From: Turbatrix aceti | Taxonomy: Eukaryota > Nematoda > Chromadorea > Rhabditida > Panagrolaimidae | DNA length: 64,000 nt | Assembly: GCA_963969345.1 (NCBI GenBank) | Contig: OZ017768.1 | Location: forward strand, 9,898,193-9,962,192 | Reading direction: 5' to 3' | Shown here: positions 24,151-37,239 of the stretch, in pieces | How the letters are laid out: the number at the start of each line of letters is the position of its first letter | How positions within the stretch are numbered: position 1 is the stretch's first letter | Made by a program: the position numbers and the translations under genes | Notes under the pieces: model-generated | What the model was told of the DNA's origin: nothing | Databases searched by the model: none | Seen by the model: the letters and a program-made list of their open reading frames with translations, nothing else

Positions 24151-27100
24151 CGTGATTTCGAATTTTTTAACCATGATTGAAGGAAAAGCATTTTTTAAAC
24201 AAAAAACGGAAAAGAAACCTTCCAGAACACGCGCCGCAACAACAAAAACAACTCGCAACAGCAGCGGCGGCTGCCAGCGGGCGCTACATGCCCATGAATC
24301 TCACCACCCTCCCTGGCTGGCCTTCCACAATACCCCCTAAGAGGACAAACACCACGAGACCGAACTAGTGTCCTCCAGTTGTCCTCGTCCTCTAGCAACT
24401 GAAAAAGAGAAAAAAAAATACTCCTCTCGCAACTGTGCTGGATGCTGGTCGACGAACGAAAGAAACAGCCATCAAAACACGCCATCACCACGCGGTCGTT
24501 CTGTCTCGACAGCCAGCGGCGGGCGACTTAGTTAGGCGGTGCATTCATAGCTGGGTCCGGGTGCTTGTGTGTGTACGTGTACCCCTGAGATAGTGCACCA
24601 ACGCATGGCGAACACGCCACGCCAGCGTGGTGGATGGCGGGGCGATGGAAATGCAACCACCCCTTCCTTCCCTTTTCCTGCAAGTAAATATTCTCGCGCT
24701 CGGTGTGCAGGAGCCGATACACATCAATTCATGCTGATACCAGTCTCCTTCATCCTTCGTCAGCCGACGACCTGCTATAAAAACGTAACCGAAATTGACG
24801 GTCGGGAAGAAGGGGCGGGGCTGTTTATGTGTATTTTTTAAATGCAACTTTCAATTTGCAGGATGTTCAGGAAACAGTTACAAAAAATATGATTTGGCAC
24901 GCACTTTGGAGTTTAAAGTATAAAAATACATGAGTTCTGAAATATTATACATAAATGTATAATATATATACTTAAATGTATAATATATAAGAGATGTACT
25001 TTTAATTATAAATATTTTACAAATCTTAAAAATTTCTAAAAAAAAATTCGTAAAAACGCATTTTACCATGAAATCATGCAAATCGGACCTTTCGCAACGT
25101 AATAGTTTTTTCTAAAAAACGATCAAAACAACTTTGGATCAAAAAAATGTATTGTTCCGAAAATAACACGCTCCACAAAAATGCACCCAATTTGGCCGCC
25201 ATCCAAATGCTAATAAATCTAATACCTGCCACTACGTTTTTAACATCCCATAAATATTTATATTTATCATCCATCTGGCTTCCTCCGAAAAAAATAAAAA
25301 AACAACTACACTCGAAGGAAAGAGCAAAAAAGGAACACTCTCAGTCCTCCTACTCCTGTGCGCGGGTCTGTGTGTACGTTTTCTGTGTGTGTATTGATGT
25401 TCGATCCGTTACACAGAGTCGTCATCTTCAACCCGGCTCAAACATGCATGCGGTGGATTGTTTTTTTTCTGTTCATGCAATAAACAAGACAACAAATAAC
25501 ATGCTGCAAGCAGACAGAGACACACACGTATGCGCATGTACCTGGGGTTTTATTATTTTCGGAAATCCTGTGAATATGACTTCAGGGAAAGCCGGTAAAT
25601 GAGAGCAATGCCAACAAGAGAGATAGCATGTAGACTTAATGACGGCATCAGATACACAGTATTTAGGACATCCCGTCTATTGTTTTATTTTCAGACCCCC
25701 CTAGACGTCAATGTTTTGTAGATATTTACCTTTCAATGGACTAATTATTGGTCATCGGCTTACCGTATTTTTAAAAAATCCTAAAAACGCAAAAAACGTA
25801 AAAATTTACCTTTTTCGAAAATTTTTGAATTGTGTTCGAAAATGTTTCCTAAATTCCTAATTTTGAATCAGGGATATCAAAATTTACGACATGTTTATTT
25901 AAAAAAAAGCAAACTTCACGATTATTCGAGAGATTTCCACACTTTTTCGATGAATCTGCGTCTTACCACGATTTACAGAATGACAATTGAGAACACTGTA
26001 TTTTACAACAGTTAAAAAAAATGTCGGTGTGTGTGTGAATTTTTTTTTTGAAAAAATTAATACCGTAACTTCTGAAGCATACGATACTTTTTTTAAGTGC
26101 TCATTTACTTGTTTAAAAAAATTAAATTCTTTAGTAAAAATAAAAATAATGTTCTAAATATAATATTTTTTTCTGCAACAGCAAAAAAAAGTAATTTATT
26201 TTACAGATAAAGGTAACGTAATCATGTCAGGCCGAAAATCTGAATACGTAGCGCGTAGAAAAAAAGTAGACTAAACATTAAATTAACCAAAGATGCGACA
26301 CAATCAAATGCTATAGATGCCAGCATCCGTTATTACGGGATTGGCAGTTGGGGCTGCCAATTAAAAAAAAGAGGTCGTACTAACAGGTTATCAATGACCT
26401 TTCCACCTGTGCATAACTTGCTCATGTAATGAACTTTACCTGAGTTAATGAACGCTGAATACTGAGAAACGGGAGATGACGTGCCGAGTGCACACGTGGT
26501 AAACAATAATAAAGGACATGTATACGGTAGAATTTCAAATAACATGATTTAATAACACATAACATAAAAAATGATATTTGAAAAATTGTTACGTACAATT
26601 ATTTATTACGATACAAAACCTAATTTAAATAAATAGAGTTTAAAAAACTGATTTAAAAAAATTAGCGCACTTTTTTTTGCACGTAAACTAAATTTTTTGC
26701 TTATTCAGTGACTCAAAAATCACTGTCTGCAAAAAAAAAGCGGAAACGAGTATTCATTTGCCCTGATTTTTGTCATCCGATAAACCAAATTGTAATTACA
26801 GAAAAAAATTACAAACCAACAAAAGAGAGTAATCAGATAAAGTTGAGTTGCAGGCGAGCAGGCGCAGGCGCAGGGCAAACATTCCGAAGACGACATCATC
26901 GTAATCTTTGAACCATGCAGGCCCTACGTGCCAAAGTGAAAGTAGCCATCTTTTATACTAACCTTGCTTTGCAAAAAGCACATTGGAAAATAAAATGCAA
27001 CAAGCGTTTGTATAGGGGGCGGACACCTCTTATAATTAGATTTTTAATGTTCGAAAAGTACAAAAAACTGTCATTGTAGAGTTGCAGGGTCTCAAATGGA

Positions 27101-29712
27101 AAATGTTTTTTTTCTAAATTTTTACGATGAGATACGGTATAGCACAAAATCAACGATTAAAAGATAAGTCATAAGCTTATTATTTACTTTGCGTCATTAT
27201 TTATTACCGGATTTGTTGCCGGATAAACTGAAAATTAGGCACTGTTTTTTTTGTCATTCAAATTACTGTCAATCTAAACTACCAAAAAATAGACTTTTTT
27301 AACAAAACAAAGCCAAAAAAAATTAGAAACCTAAAGACTAATTTTTAACAGAATTTTTTTTGTCTCGACACGAAAAGTCCCGACACGAGAATTTACATCT
27401 TTCTACGAAATCAAGCATGTCAAAACTTTCGTGTGAAACCCCGCATTGTTCTCAGCACGAAAGTTTTATGACAGACATTTTTTATCTTGCCGCGAAACAT
27501 TGCCGTACTCCCGCAAAGAAAATTCATATTTTCGCTACAAGAGTGTTGTAAATGCGCACGCGCTCCTTCAGGTAAGTTTCCCAAAGGATTAAAAATCCCC
27601 ATCGCAGTATGTAGCCGTAAATAAGAGAGATTAACATTCCTTGATGAAAAAAGGACGCCTATTTAAAAAAAATACAAATACAAATAGAAAAAGTAGGAAA
27701 AAGCTGCAGTATGCATTTATTTCAATGAACAAAAATGACCACCAACGTCATGTCATCATCCACGTTCGTTCAATTTTTTCTTCTTCAAAAATACATGCAT
27801 GCATGAGAGACATCTTCGAAACGCTTTCTATTTACATTAATTTTTTTTATCCAATATCCCACTCGGTGTGGGGTCAATTATTTATTTTTAGATATTTTTA
27901 AACAGAAGCGCAGAAAAAAAGCACAAGCAGTTGTTTTTGACGTGGTTGACGAACAACAAACCATTTTTTGGTAAAGACTGAGGCTATTATCCGATATGGG
28001 TTAATAATAAAACCAAATTATCCTATGTTGTTTGCATCAGCATCAACATTGTAGGGCGACATAAAAAATTATACACATAACACCACCCTACCAAATGTTA
28101 TGCCGGTGCCGTTCTTGGAATCAGCATATGTAATTTTGTTTTATAATAAACCTTGGAAACGGTAGTTTTCAACAAAAATTGTGATCTTTAGATCTTTGCG
28201 TTTTTTATACATCTGTTTTTTGATTTAATTTTTTTAGATAAAATGTATATGTATTTAAAAAATTTCAAAAATGTTCAAAAAAAAATACGAAAAAAAATAT
28301 TATAAAACATCGTAAAATGTACATCATACAGTATATTGTAAATAAATTATGGTAAAACATATATTTTTGTTTTTTTCGTTGGTGTCGTAAATTTGGATTT
28401 TTACCAAAAAAATGTTTTTATGAAAAATTCCACAAAAAGCACCCCAAGAAGTCCAAAACACCCTTTCGAACTCAAAAATCCGAACCCACAAAAAAGAAAA
28501 AAAGCAACGTGCTGCGTTTATCAGAATGTATGCGAGAACTTTCGTTTTTTTTCAGTTGTCAGTCAACTCAACTGATTCTTGGTCCCTACGTAGCTTTTAC
28601 GGCCCTCCGGAGGCACCCAGCGTTTGTCAAGAACAGGATAGCGTCGCTCGAAGGACAAACGATGATACGTAGCACTGTATGATATACGTATGTAGCACTA
28701 CCTCTGTTACGTGGCCCTCACCTGCTGCCGGCCGGCCTGCCCGCGTTAGAGGCACTCGTACCTGATGATAGCAAACAAAGGTGTTCCCATTCTGATCCGA
28801 GTGCAGCAGCATGGTGATACCGGATGTCAGTCACGTCCTGTTTTTGAGAGAAAAAAGCATGTGCGACGTTATCGATAACCGATGGACTCACTGATAATAA
28901 ATCAGGTTCATGGAAAACAACTTTTTTGGGGCCGTTTTGGGACTGCCTGTGTTAAGAAAAAAAGTTGAAAAATTTACCAAAAAAATTTTTGATTGTAATA
29001 CTGTTAAAAAAAGTTTAAAAAAAAGGATCATGGAATACGATGTGTTAAAAAAATTAAAAAATCGTATATTAAAAAAAATTGCATGTGTTACAGTGTCGAA
29101 TAATTTTTTCACATTCAAATTAGGTTTTACCGATGTAAAAAAGCTAAACAGTTTACGATCTCTGAAGAATTTTCCGAAAAAAAATATTGTACCAAATAAG
29201 TTTGCAAATGATACTGTAACCACTATAATTCGTGATAAGACACAACTTTACCGTTTTAATGTGCGATACGGTATTTCATTCTTCAACAAAAATTGTCAAC
29301 AATTTTTTTACCATCCCAGAGATCACTTTTTTTACCATTTCAGCGACTTTCATTTCCAATTAAAAAAGTCAAACATCAAATCTTCATGTTTTGAGCTTCA
29401 AATTTGATACATCCTTGATACTCGTTTATTCATTGCAGTAAGTGTGTGTATGCACTCTTGGTAGTCAATAATATACACAAAATTATGCACATACAAATAT
29501 GTATATAAAACCGAGTCATAGAACTACCCCTCTCTCATGTTTAACAAAAAAAAACGAAGAATGAATATAATATTTGATATAGTACATGTTATCATATTTA
29601 GTGTTGTCCTTTCCGCTTCAATGGAGGGAAAATAGACAAATCTATAAATGCACGACGGCGGCGGCGGCGGAGATAAGGATGAATTCAAATCAGGGTGATG
29701 GGTTGGGAGGGG

Positions 29713-29733
29713 TCAGTCAGTCAGTCAGTCAAC
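29713..29733 (+). repeat. (GTCA)n tetranucleotide repeat
   Basis: About five consecutive GTCA/TCAG units. No associated gene. Confidence 0.8.
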
Positions 29734-30977
29734 ATCACCTGGGCCGAGACCTCGGTGTCGGGGGGATTACAGCCGGCATCCCCGAATTATCGATGAATTG
29801 TTCACAAAAAAATGCTTTTTGTCACGTAAGTGTACTTCTGTGATTTGGATTTTTGCGTGACTGGGACAAAAATACGAAAAAAGGGAACAGCAAAAATGTA
29901 TAAATACAAAAGTTGCGTGCCATACGAAAAACCAACCACCCAGGTCAAACTACCGTAATCCCAAGCAAGTACAAACTATTTAATAACGGTATTATGTACT
30001 TGGGCACCCAAAACCGGAAAGTGAAAAAAAGGCAAAACTCGGGAAAGGAAGGACATACGATATGAATGATCTACAGTAACCGTAACCATCAATCAGCGTC
30101 AAGTAAACTGCTTCGACTCGGTGTTCTTGCTCTTTGCAGTTGGCTGAAAAAAAATGATGATCATAAAACTTGCATTTTTTTCCAATTTTTTCGGGCCAAG
30201 AATTTGTTCCCTTCCTTGCCTACGGTCGTCTAGAAATCATACATCGACCACTCCACAGTTTCACTGTAAATAAACATTTCCAAAAAAAACTTTATCAGAA
30301 AAAAACACACTCATTATTCCGTGTCTACATCGCCTCTGGAGACATTGCCCCTCGTGGTTTCCACGCCTTGTATGTGCGCAAGTGTAAATAAACCCAATTC
30401 GTTAAAGACGCGACCGTGCACGGTCGTGGTAGCTAGCCCCGTCAAATTTCCAGAACCCACAACCCCAATGATACCGTAATCAGGCAAGGCGCGTATGCTC
30501 TCTATTTTGTGTCTAATTGCACGTACGCATGCAAAAATCTCTGGGTGCCTGTCGTGGTGTCACGTTGACGCCACCGGCTGTCAACAGACATCCTTCCTCA
30601 AGGTTTTACGCTAAACACTAAACATGCGCCCCGCAAAAATCAGTTTTCATTGAAAAAAAAACGTAGAAACATGGTTGGTAGAAGAACCTTCGATTTCAAA
30701 CTGCAGAAAAAAAAACAAATCAAAAATCACACAAACACGCGTGTGCTACAGCAAAAGATAATGCAATGATGTATAATGCGTACTAAATTGTGTTTTCGAT
30801 ACTTGAAACAACGTGACCGGACATCGTAAAAATAAAAAAGTTGGAAAAATGTCATCAAAAAAAGGGAACGTAACTTTTTCACCGACCGACTAAACTACCG
30901 TAAAACAACTGTCCAACTTCACAAAAAAATATCGCAACAAAAAAATTCCCGCCAAGAAACTCAAAAAAGAGAACTCA

Positions 30978-33900
30978 CTATTTACGATTAATCCGATCAC
31001 ACCGCGCGCATTTGTGATCCTTCTGGCTACGGTAGCATTTGAGGTGCGATAACGCACCGCAGCCTTCGCACTGATGAATGTGTTCGAGTTGAAATGAAAA
31101 CAGAAGATCCTGGACGTCGAAACAAAGCTCGCAGAGAAATGACCTCTGGGCGCATTCAATGCACGCTTCGATGTGCTTCGAGCCGTACAGGACGAGTGGT
31201 TCAAGCATGCAAGCTAGATTTCCTGATTCAACGGCTTCGAGGTCGGTGATCGAGTATACGTCTATTTCGTCGAGAGAGAGGAAACGCTTCGGGACTGAAT
31301 CGAACATTGTTTTAAGGCTGAAATATTCTGGTAATCGCAAACAAAATAAATAAATACATTCAAAAAATGTTAAATAAAAAGTACGCCAGAAACGTTACTT
31401 TACGTGCACCGAATAACATTCAAAAGTCGGTAAAATGTTACGTTAGGTGCAATGGATAACATTGCAACGTTGCTATTACGTTACTTCAGGTCCGCTGGAT
31501 AACATTTACTCAACGCTATTTTGTTACTTTTGGCGCCATGAATAACATTCTCTTGAGCTTACTTTGTTACTTTTGATTCGTACTCTTTATGTCAATTTTA
31601 GTCAAGTAACGTCTTTTTTTATGATTTTGTGGTGTTTTTGTGATTAAAGAATTATTTGGATTACATTATTTTTTTTATTTGTTATTATTGTACTAAATTT
31701 TGTGATTATTTCATAATTTTTTGACTCCCCCCAAACTTTTATTTTTTAAGCTAACAACAACCTTTTTTAAATCCCTAAAAAACAACTATTTTTTCCCTTT
31801 TTTAAACAAATTGGATATTCCGAGAATTTCTCATCCAAGGGCGCAATTTGCAACCGTCACGCATTTCCGTCCCTTATCCTGCATAAATCATACAACAAAA
31901 AGTAGTGCAATTTAGCAAAATTATTCATACAAAACTTCCCATACTTCTTCTAGAAATGATTTTTGAACACCGAGCAAATATAAATGAATCATAATAAATG
32001 TATTCTGAGGATAAGTTGTGCAGATATGTATTCATTATTATTCCTGAATACAAAATTAAGCAAAAAATGTGCAAAACAAAGACAAAAAACAAAAACTTTT
32101 TTTAATAAAAAAATTACGACAAAAAAATAGTTTTTTTTTAAATCTTTAGAAAATTTTAAAATTTTCCGTCGAAAAAAACGGGCATAATTATTTATTCTTC
32201 AGTTCCTTTTGAATTCCAAAATTTTAGAAACGTGCAAAACGTAAAGTACTATTTTAGCCACTTTTTTTCAAAAGGTGATCATTGAGCGTCTGAAATGCGT
32301 GCGCGTGCCCTGGAATGCCGCCCACACCTTCTCCCGTTGTCTACAGAAGAAAATAAAAGTATAAATAAATAACGCCCTTCATAAAGTAGTCCAAGTACGT
32401 ACTCGGACTCAGGCATCTAGGATTACTACGTGCTGTGCAACAAAATTCGTAAGCATATAAAATTTTTATTCAAAAAAATGGATTTCTTTTAGGGAACAAA
32501 AATTTTTTCCAAAAAATAAAAGTTTTTTTTTTTTAATTTGAAAAACTCACTTTCCACAAGTAGTCAGCGTTGCCGCAGCTTCAGAACACCGAGTGACAAA
32601 CTGCCACATGTGGGATGCCTTGATTCGAAGCACTCGAATTTTTCGAAGATTTTTGATCTGCTTCAGGAGATCTGAATTCACAGCTCGAACGTTGTACACC
32701 GGATGGTTGGAATGCTCGGTCAAGAAATTGAACGCCACGTCGCTGACTGGAAATTCTCTAAAAAAGGCAAAATGTTTTATGATAAACAGGCAAAAAAAAT
32801 TTCTTTGACAAACCGAAAATTCCACTGATGAAGAATCCTGGCTGGAATTCGTGTTTTCTGTCCGACGAAACAGCACTGGCAGAAAAGTCGATTGTAGTAC
32901 GAACACAAACGTGCCCGTCGTTCGTACAACTTGGTAAATCTCATCCCGCACCCCGCACACCGATGATGCTGCAGAGTTAGGAGTTTCTGGGTACTGAAAC
33001 AGAACTCGTGAAAAAAAAAATCAGTCAAAAACAGTTGCAAGTGGCTTACTCGGTAATTTTAGGTATGTCAAAGATGAACTTCTTCTTCGGAGGCGCCCAA
33101 ACGGCAGTGCCACGTAATCTTATCCGCTTGCCATCGACAGTGTAAATCTCGTCGACGGGGACTTGAAAATCGCTCAGTTTTGGCATTGGAAGGAGCTGAA
33201 AAAGATGGAAAATATTTGAACTGTTAAAAAAAACATCAAATTTATGCCAAGAAACAAACAAAATTTCGGTACAACTGTACCTAAAATGTTACCTTACGTG
33301 CGCAGAATAACATTCAAAAGTCGCTAAAATGTTACATTAGGTGCGCCGGATAACTTTGCAGCATTGCTTTTACGTTACTTCAGTTTCGCTGAATAACATT
33401 TACTTGACGCTGTTTTATTACTTTTGGTGCCATTAATAAAATTCGTTTGTGATTATTTTGTAATTTTTGATTCTCAATAAAGTGATTCGTAATCTTCACA
33501 TCATTTTTGTCAATTTTTTTTGGCAACATTGATTTTGAATTTGCGGTGTGTTGGATTTACGGTTTTATATTTGTGAATCATTTGCACTTATTTTGGGGTT
33601 ATTTTGCTAGTTTTAACGAAAGAAGAAACGATTTGTACTTTTAATACTGTTTTTTACTGCGCGTTTTATAGTATCAAAAATCATCGTAATCTTATTGAAA
33701 AATTTTTTTGCACTAAATTTGCCAGTAAAAACACCGAAAAGTCCAGAAATCTTGAAAACCGCATTTTTTTTTAAAAATCGCATCCCAAAAAAACTCACAT
33801 GTTGTGGCGCATCGGCAAACGAGACAATAGACGCAAGCTCTTCCTCGTTCTGAGCCAACGCTGCACGTTCCTCGTAGTGTCTGAGCAACGTATTGACAAC

Positions 33901-35752
33901 GGCATCTGCAGTCTTATCCTTTGATTCGTCGTCGTATTCGTTGTCCGATACGTCGGTCGCCATAAAATCAGATTCGCCTGAGCTTTGATCGACGCAAAGA
34001 GGGCGACCGACTGAGATTTTCCTGGCTTTCGGAATCGCCGCCGAAGATGAAGACGGCTGCGGATCACGAGAAAGCGCCGCATCGTCGTCGAGAACCTGTT
34101 CTTCAGCTGGTCGACCCACTTCGACACCCACTGAACTCGTGCATGGGAAGTTCCATGGAATCGGGCCTGGATCGTGGTTGAAGTCGATGTTACGGGTCAG
34201 GGATTTCCACCGGACTCGCTCGAGTTGGCCAAGGACCAATTCGCTTAGTTTTAGGTTTACAACTTCCTGAAAAGAAAAAAGTAGTTTTAGAACCAAAAAT
34301 TATAAAAATGGTAAAATTGTGCAGTGGGATAAAAACGCAATAAAAAAATATCATAACCCAAATACCACCGTAATGGTAAAAATACCGTAAAAAAGAAATG
34401 TAAAGAATATGAATCACTTTTTTGAGAGTCAAAAGTAACAAAATATGCACAAAAGAATGTTATTCATGGCACCAAAAGTAACAAAATAGCGTCGAGTAAA
34501 TTTTATCCAGCGGACCTGAAGTAACGTAATAGCAACGTTCAAAATGTTATCCATCGCACCTAACGTAACATTTTACCGCCTTTTGAATGTTATTCTGCGC
34601 TCGTAAAGTACATATGTAACATTTTGGGCCCGATTTTACCGTAGTGCAGTTATTTCTTTGTTTTTGTCGTATTTTTTAAATTTAAATTGACTTAATTTTA
34701 TCTTCCATGATTTTTTTATTTGTGATACTAACATTTTTGTGCATTATCATCAAAACTGCCTTATTCACACGGTCTATCATTCGGTCAAAAACCACCAATC
34801 TGACCTTTCCCCCTCCCTCCATAAATAATACCCGTCAACTCACCGCATGATAACCACTGTCATTTTCCCAGACATGAACGCGTCGGTCGTCATCTGTCTT
34901 GACCTGCGACACCGAGCACCACTCATCGCTATCATAATCGTCAGGGTCATCACCGCCGCCGCCGCCGCGGTGATGGTTGCCGGTCGGTTCGTCTTCATTC
35001 AGGCTGCCGGATGACGAGCGACGCGGTCTACTGCGCCTCGATGACGTCGTCGCGGAAGGCACAGTCGTCGACGACCGCTTTGCTTTGTACCCGGATTTTC
35101 CGAATTGTGAAAAAGTGTGCCGACGATGCTGTGGTGCGACAACGTCGGGCACTTCCATAAAAGCACTCTGCAAAAAAAAAATAAAAATGAACGCGTGGCT
35201 GGTTATTGATCATTTTCCGACAAGAATGACAAAAACAGGAGTCTCGTAATCCCTTTTTTTCGAAGAGTAAGCAAACGAAACAAAAACCACGTCGAACAAA
35301 AAATTGAGTTTCCAAAAAAATCCTCAGTTGTTCCCTATACAAAAGTTATTGATTTACGATCAGACATTCCGCCGTGTAGCATCGATCGGAAATTTCCAAA
35401 CCAGAAAAAAAGATTGGTTTGGAAGCTGCGCGTGATTCACAACTCACAACGTTAGCGTATGTTGATCAACAAAAGAACCTCAAATTTTCGCGTTGAGAGT
35501 TCTAGTTTTATGAAAAATTAACGGGCATGATGCAAGTTTTGTTTCCGTCGTTTGCCATCATCGCTCCTTGTTTACAAATCCATCAGCTCCCTCTTCCTCA
35601 TGTGGTCCTTGCAACGCACGATCCATACGTGCGGATTTCCAAGTTACGTCGCTTTTGTTTCTTCTTCGACGGAACGACATTGTTGATCGTTGGTCGGCAC
35701 TTAGTTTCTCATTTAGTGTGCGTGCTTGTAAAGGCCTCGTTTGTTCTCTCAT
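30978..35752 (-). CDS. Rubicon/PLEKHM/DEF8-like cysteine-rich protein
   Basis: Adaptor family that binds Rab7 on late endosomes and lysosomes through a C-terminal Rubicon-homology zinc domain and regulates autophagy or endosome maturation. Exons: 35576-35752 (tentative first), 34844-35167, 33799-34266, 33050-33195, 32814-32993, 32551-32757, 30978-31317; 1842 nt, 613 residues, phases compatible. The last four exons give the homology domain: CAGCG...RRARLCSYYNRLFCQCC, RIPARILHQWNF (about residues 380-432), then IDVYSITDLEAVESGNL, CIECAQRSFLCELC, and the end CEGCGALSHLKCYRSQKDHKCARC (about 515-610). The N-terminal half is acidic, Ser/Arg-rich and low-complexity. No RUN or PH domain is visible, so it is shorter than human RUBCN or PLEKHM1. 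The final stop overlaps a good donor (TA|GTGAGT), so a further 3' exon cannot be excluded. The first exon rests only on an in-phase donor. Three copies of repeat family A sit in or next to its introns. Confidence 0.85.
31385..31580 (+). repeat. Dispersed repeat family A, copy 2
   Basis: Intron copy within the Rubicon-like gene. It shows alternating units ending AATAACATT or ATAACATT, each preceded by a GTTACNTTNGG-type phrase. Confidence 0.8.
31620..32550. other. Rest of the long last intron of the Rubicon-like gene
   Basis: AT-rich and non-coding. No further exon or RNA gene seen. Confidence 0.5.
33290..33475 (+). repeat. Dispersed repeat family A, copy 3
   Basis: Second intron copy in the Rubicon-like gene, same orientation as copy 2 and closely similar to it (caaaagtcg, aaatgttac, ggtgcg, ggataac in the same order). 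Confidence 0.8.
34430..34625 (-). repeat. Dispersed repeat family A, copy 4
   Basis: Inverted relative to copies 2 and 3, in the intron between the two Ser-rich exons. It contains caccaaaagtaacaaaatag, gcggacctgaagtaacg and aacattttaccgccttttg. Confidence 0.8.
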
Positions 35753-36284
35753 AGTTCGTCAGTCGATAAATCGCTGGATAAAATCACATGTGCACAGCTA
35801 GCTTTGGTGGTTATTTTTACGATTGAAAAATACTGTGATAAATGTTGATTATCTTATGAATTGTTACTTGGGGTACTATTCAAAAGTTGATTTTATGTTA
35901 CTTCAAGTACGCTGAATAACATAAATATACTTGATGCTATTTTATTACTTTAGGTACCGTGAATAACATTTTTTGTGCATTTTTTGTTACTTTTGACTCT
36001 CAAAGAACTTGGATCGTATTCTTTACGTCTATTTTTTCTCGTATTTATTAATTTCATTGTGTTTGTGTGAATAAAGTACGATTTGGGTTACGATAGTCAA
36101 AATTTGATAATTTCGATAAGGCTTTTATTAATTTTTTAGATTTTGGTTCTGTAAAAGCACGTTTATTTCCACAAAAAACGCAATTTTTATATTTATCATT
36201 ACATTTTTACTTTTGCACGAACCGTAAATGAGAATGAACGCGGCCTTTATAAAGCAACACCATACGATTCCCAACTCATTCATA
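35753..36284. other. Intergenic spacer, Rubicon-like gene (-) to PNPO (+)
   Basis: A divergent spacer that should hold both promoters. It contains repeat family A copy 5; nothing else was identified. Confidence 0.5.
35865..36005 (+). repeat. Dispersed repeat family A, copy 5
   Basis: Forward, partial copy in the divergent promoter region. It ends ttttgttacttttgactctc, like copies 2 and 3. Confidence 0.75.
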
Positions 36285-36294
36285 TTTTTTTCAG
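36285..36294 (+). promoter_or_regulatory. Candidate trans-splice or 5' UTR splice acceptor of PNPO
   Basis: tttttttcag lies 38 nt before the chosen ATG. No convincing donor was noted upstream, so it may accept a spliced leader as in many nematode mRNAs. An ordinary 5' UTR intron is the alternative. Confidence 0.45.
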
Positions 36295-36332
36295 TCATTC
36301 TTCGAGTTCGTCAGCTTACTGTAATCACAGTC

Positions 36333-37239
36333 ATGTCGACAGCATCTGCTCCTGCCATATTGCCTGCTGGCCAGCCACTCGAGATCAAAGGTGATTTTAA
36401 ATCTCTTGTATCTGATGTAATTTTCTGTTGGATTTCAGATTGGCGTAAGCAATACAAGAATGAAAAGGAACCCCACATTGATGAATCCAAATTTGATGCC
36501 GATCCATTCCACCAGTTTGATCACTGGTTCAAGGATGTCTCTGGCAGACCCGATCTCACATTTGAAGAAACCAATGCTGCTTGTCTTTCTACTTGCATGT
36601 AAGTTATAAAATAAGAAAAAAAGATTGAGAAACGATTTTTATGAACGGAAACATAAGTTCAGTAAGAAAGTAACAAATCCTAACACGAAAATGTTTTCGA
36701 TTTTGCGTTACATTTTTTCGTAATTGTGAACGTAATCTTTGTTTTTTAGTAACAATAAGCCATCCTCCCGGATGCTTCTGATCAAGAAATACGACGCGGA
36801 GGGTTTCCACTTTTACACGAACTCCATCAGCCGAAAAGGCCGGGAACTGGCTGCAAACCCGAACGCTGCGATCCTTTTCTACTGGGCACCGGTCTCCCGT
36901 CAAGTCCGGATCGAAGGCACCGTCACCCAGCTCCCCGTGAGCGCAGCCGACGACTACTGGTACTCCCGGCCCCTGGCGAGTCGGATTGGATCCAAGGCCA
37001 GTACGCAGGGCGTCATTGTCGCGTCCCGACATGTTCTCGAGGAAGAAAAAGCACGTCTGACAAAAATCTCACAAACCGAGGGCGGACAGGCGATTACGCG
37101 CCCCGAAGGCTGGCTGGGATACGTCCTCCATCCTACATCCTACGAATTCTGGCAGGGACAATCTGACCGTCTTCACGACCGTATTGTCTATGAAAAGACG
37201 CCGGAAGGAGGCTGGACGAAGAAGAGGCTCTCGCCCTGA
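36333..37239 (+). CDS. Pyridoxamine/pyridoxine 5'-phosphate oxidase
   Basis: FMN enzyme that oxidises pyridoxamine- or pyridoxine-5'-phosphate to pyridoxal-5'-phosphate, the active vitamin B6. Exons 36333-36390, 36439-36598 and 36750-37239; 708 nt, 235 residues, close to the eukaryotic length. Seen in order: DPFHQFDHWFKDV; KPSSRMLLIKKYDAEGFHFYTN (FMN-binding core); SRKGRELAANPNAAILFYW; RQVRIEGTV; YWYSRPLASRIGS...S; and the C-terminal substrate region FWQGQSDRLHDRI with the final GGWTKKRLSP. RLHDR and the RLSP end are strongly conserved in PNPO. The first intron is only 48 nt. The ATG at 36333 was chosen because it follows a probable trans-splice acceptor; an in-frame upstream frame to 36228 would cross that acceptor. 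Cytosolic by family knowledge. Confidence 0.95.

Larger units (their letters stand above)
19899..30977. other. 11-kb gene-poor region upstream of the nuclear receptor
   Basis: No protein family, tRNA or other RNA gene could be recognised on either strand. The open frames present are short and of skewed composition. Visible structure: a hairpin at 23373-23401; degenerate CCACGAAAA-like units near 23969-24150; TA-rich tandem copies of taaatgtataatatata (24952-24990); a (GTCA)n run near 29713-29733; a GGCGGCGGCGG run at 29652-29670; and CAGGTAGG motifs near 21240-21275. It may hold distal promoters or non-coding 5' exons of the nuclear receptor, but this is inference. Confidence 0.5.

Noticed and set aside
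28888..29407. A 165-codon Lys/Phe-rich frame and its antisense.
   Set aside because: Typical translation of A/T-run-rich intergenic DNA, open on both strands at once.
36228..36332. Upstream in-frame start for the PNPO gene.
   Set aside because: The frame crosses a strong tttttttcag acceptor just before the second ATG, so the upstream part is probably outron.
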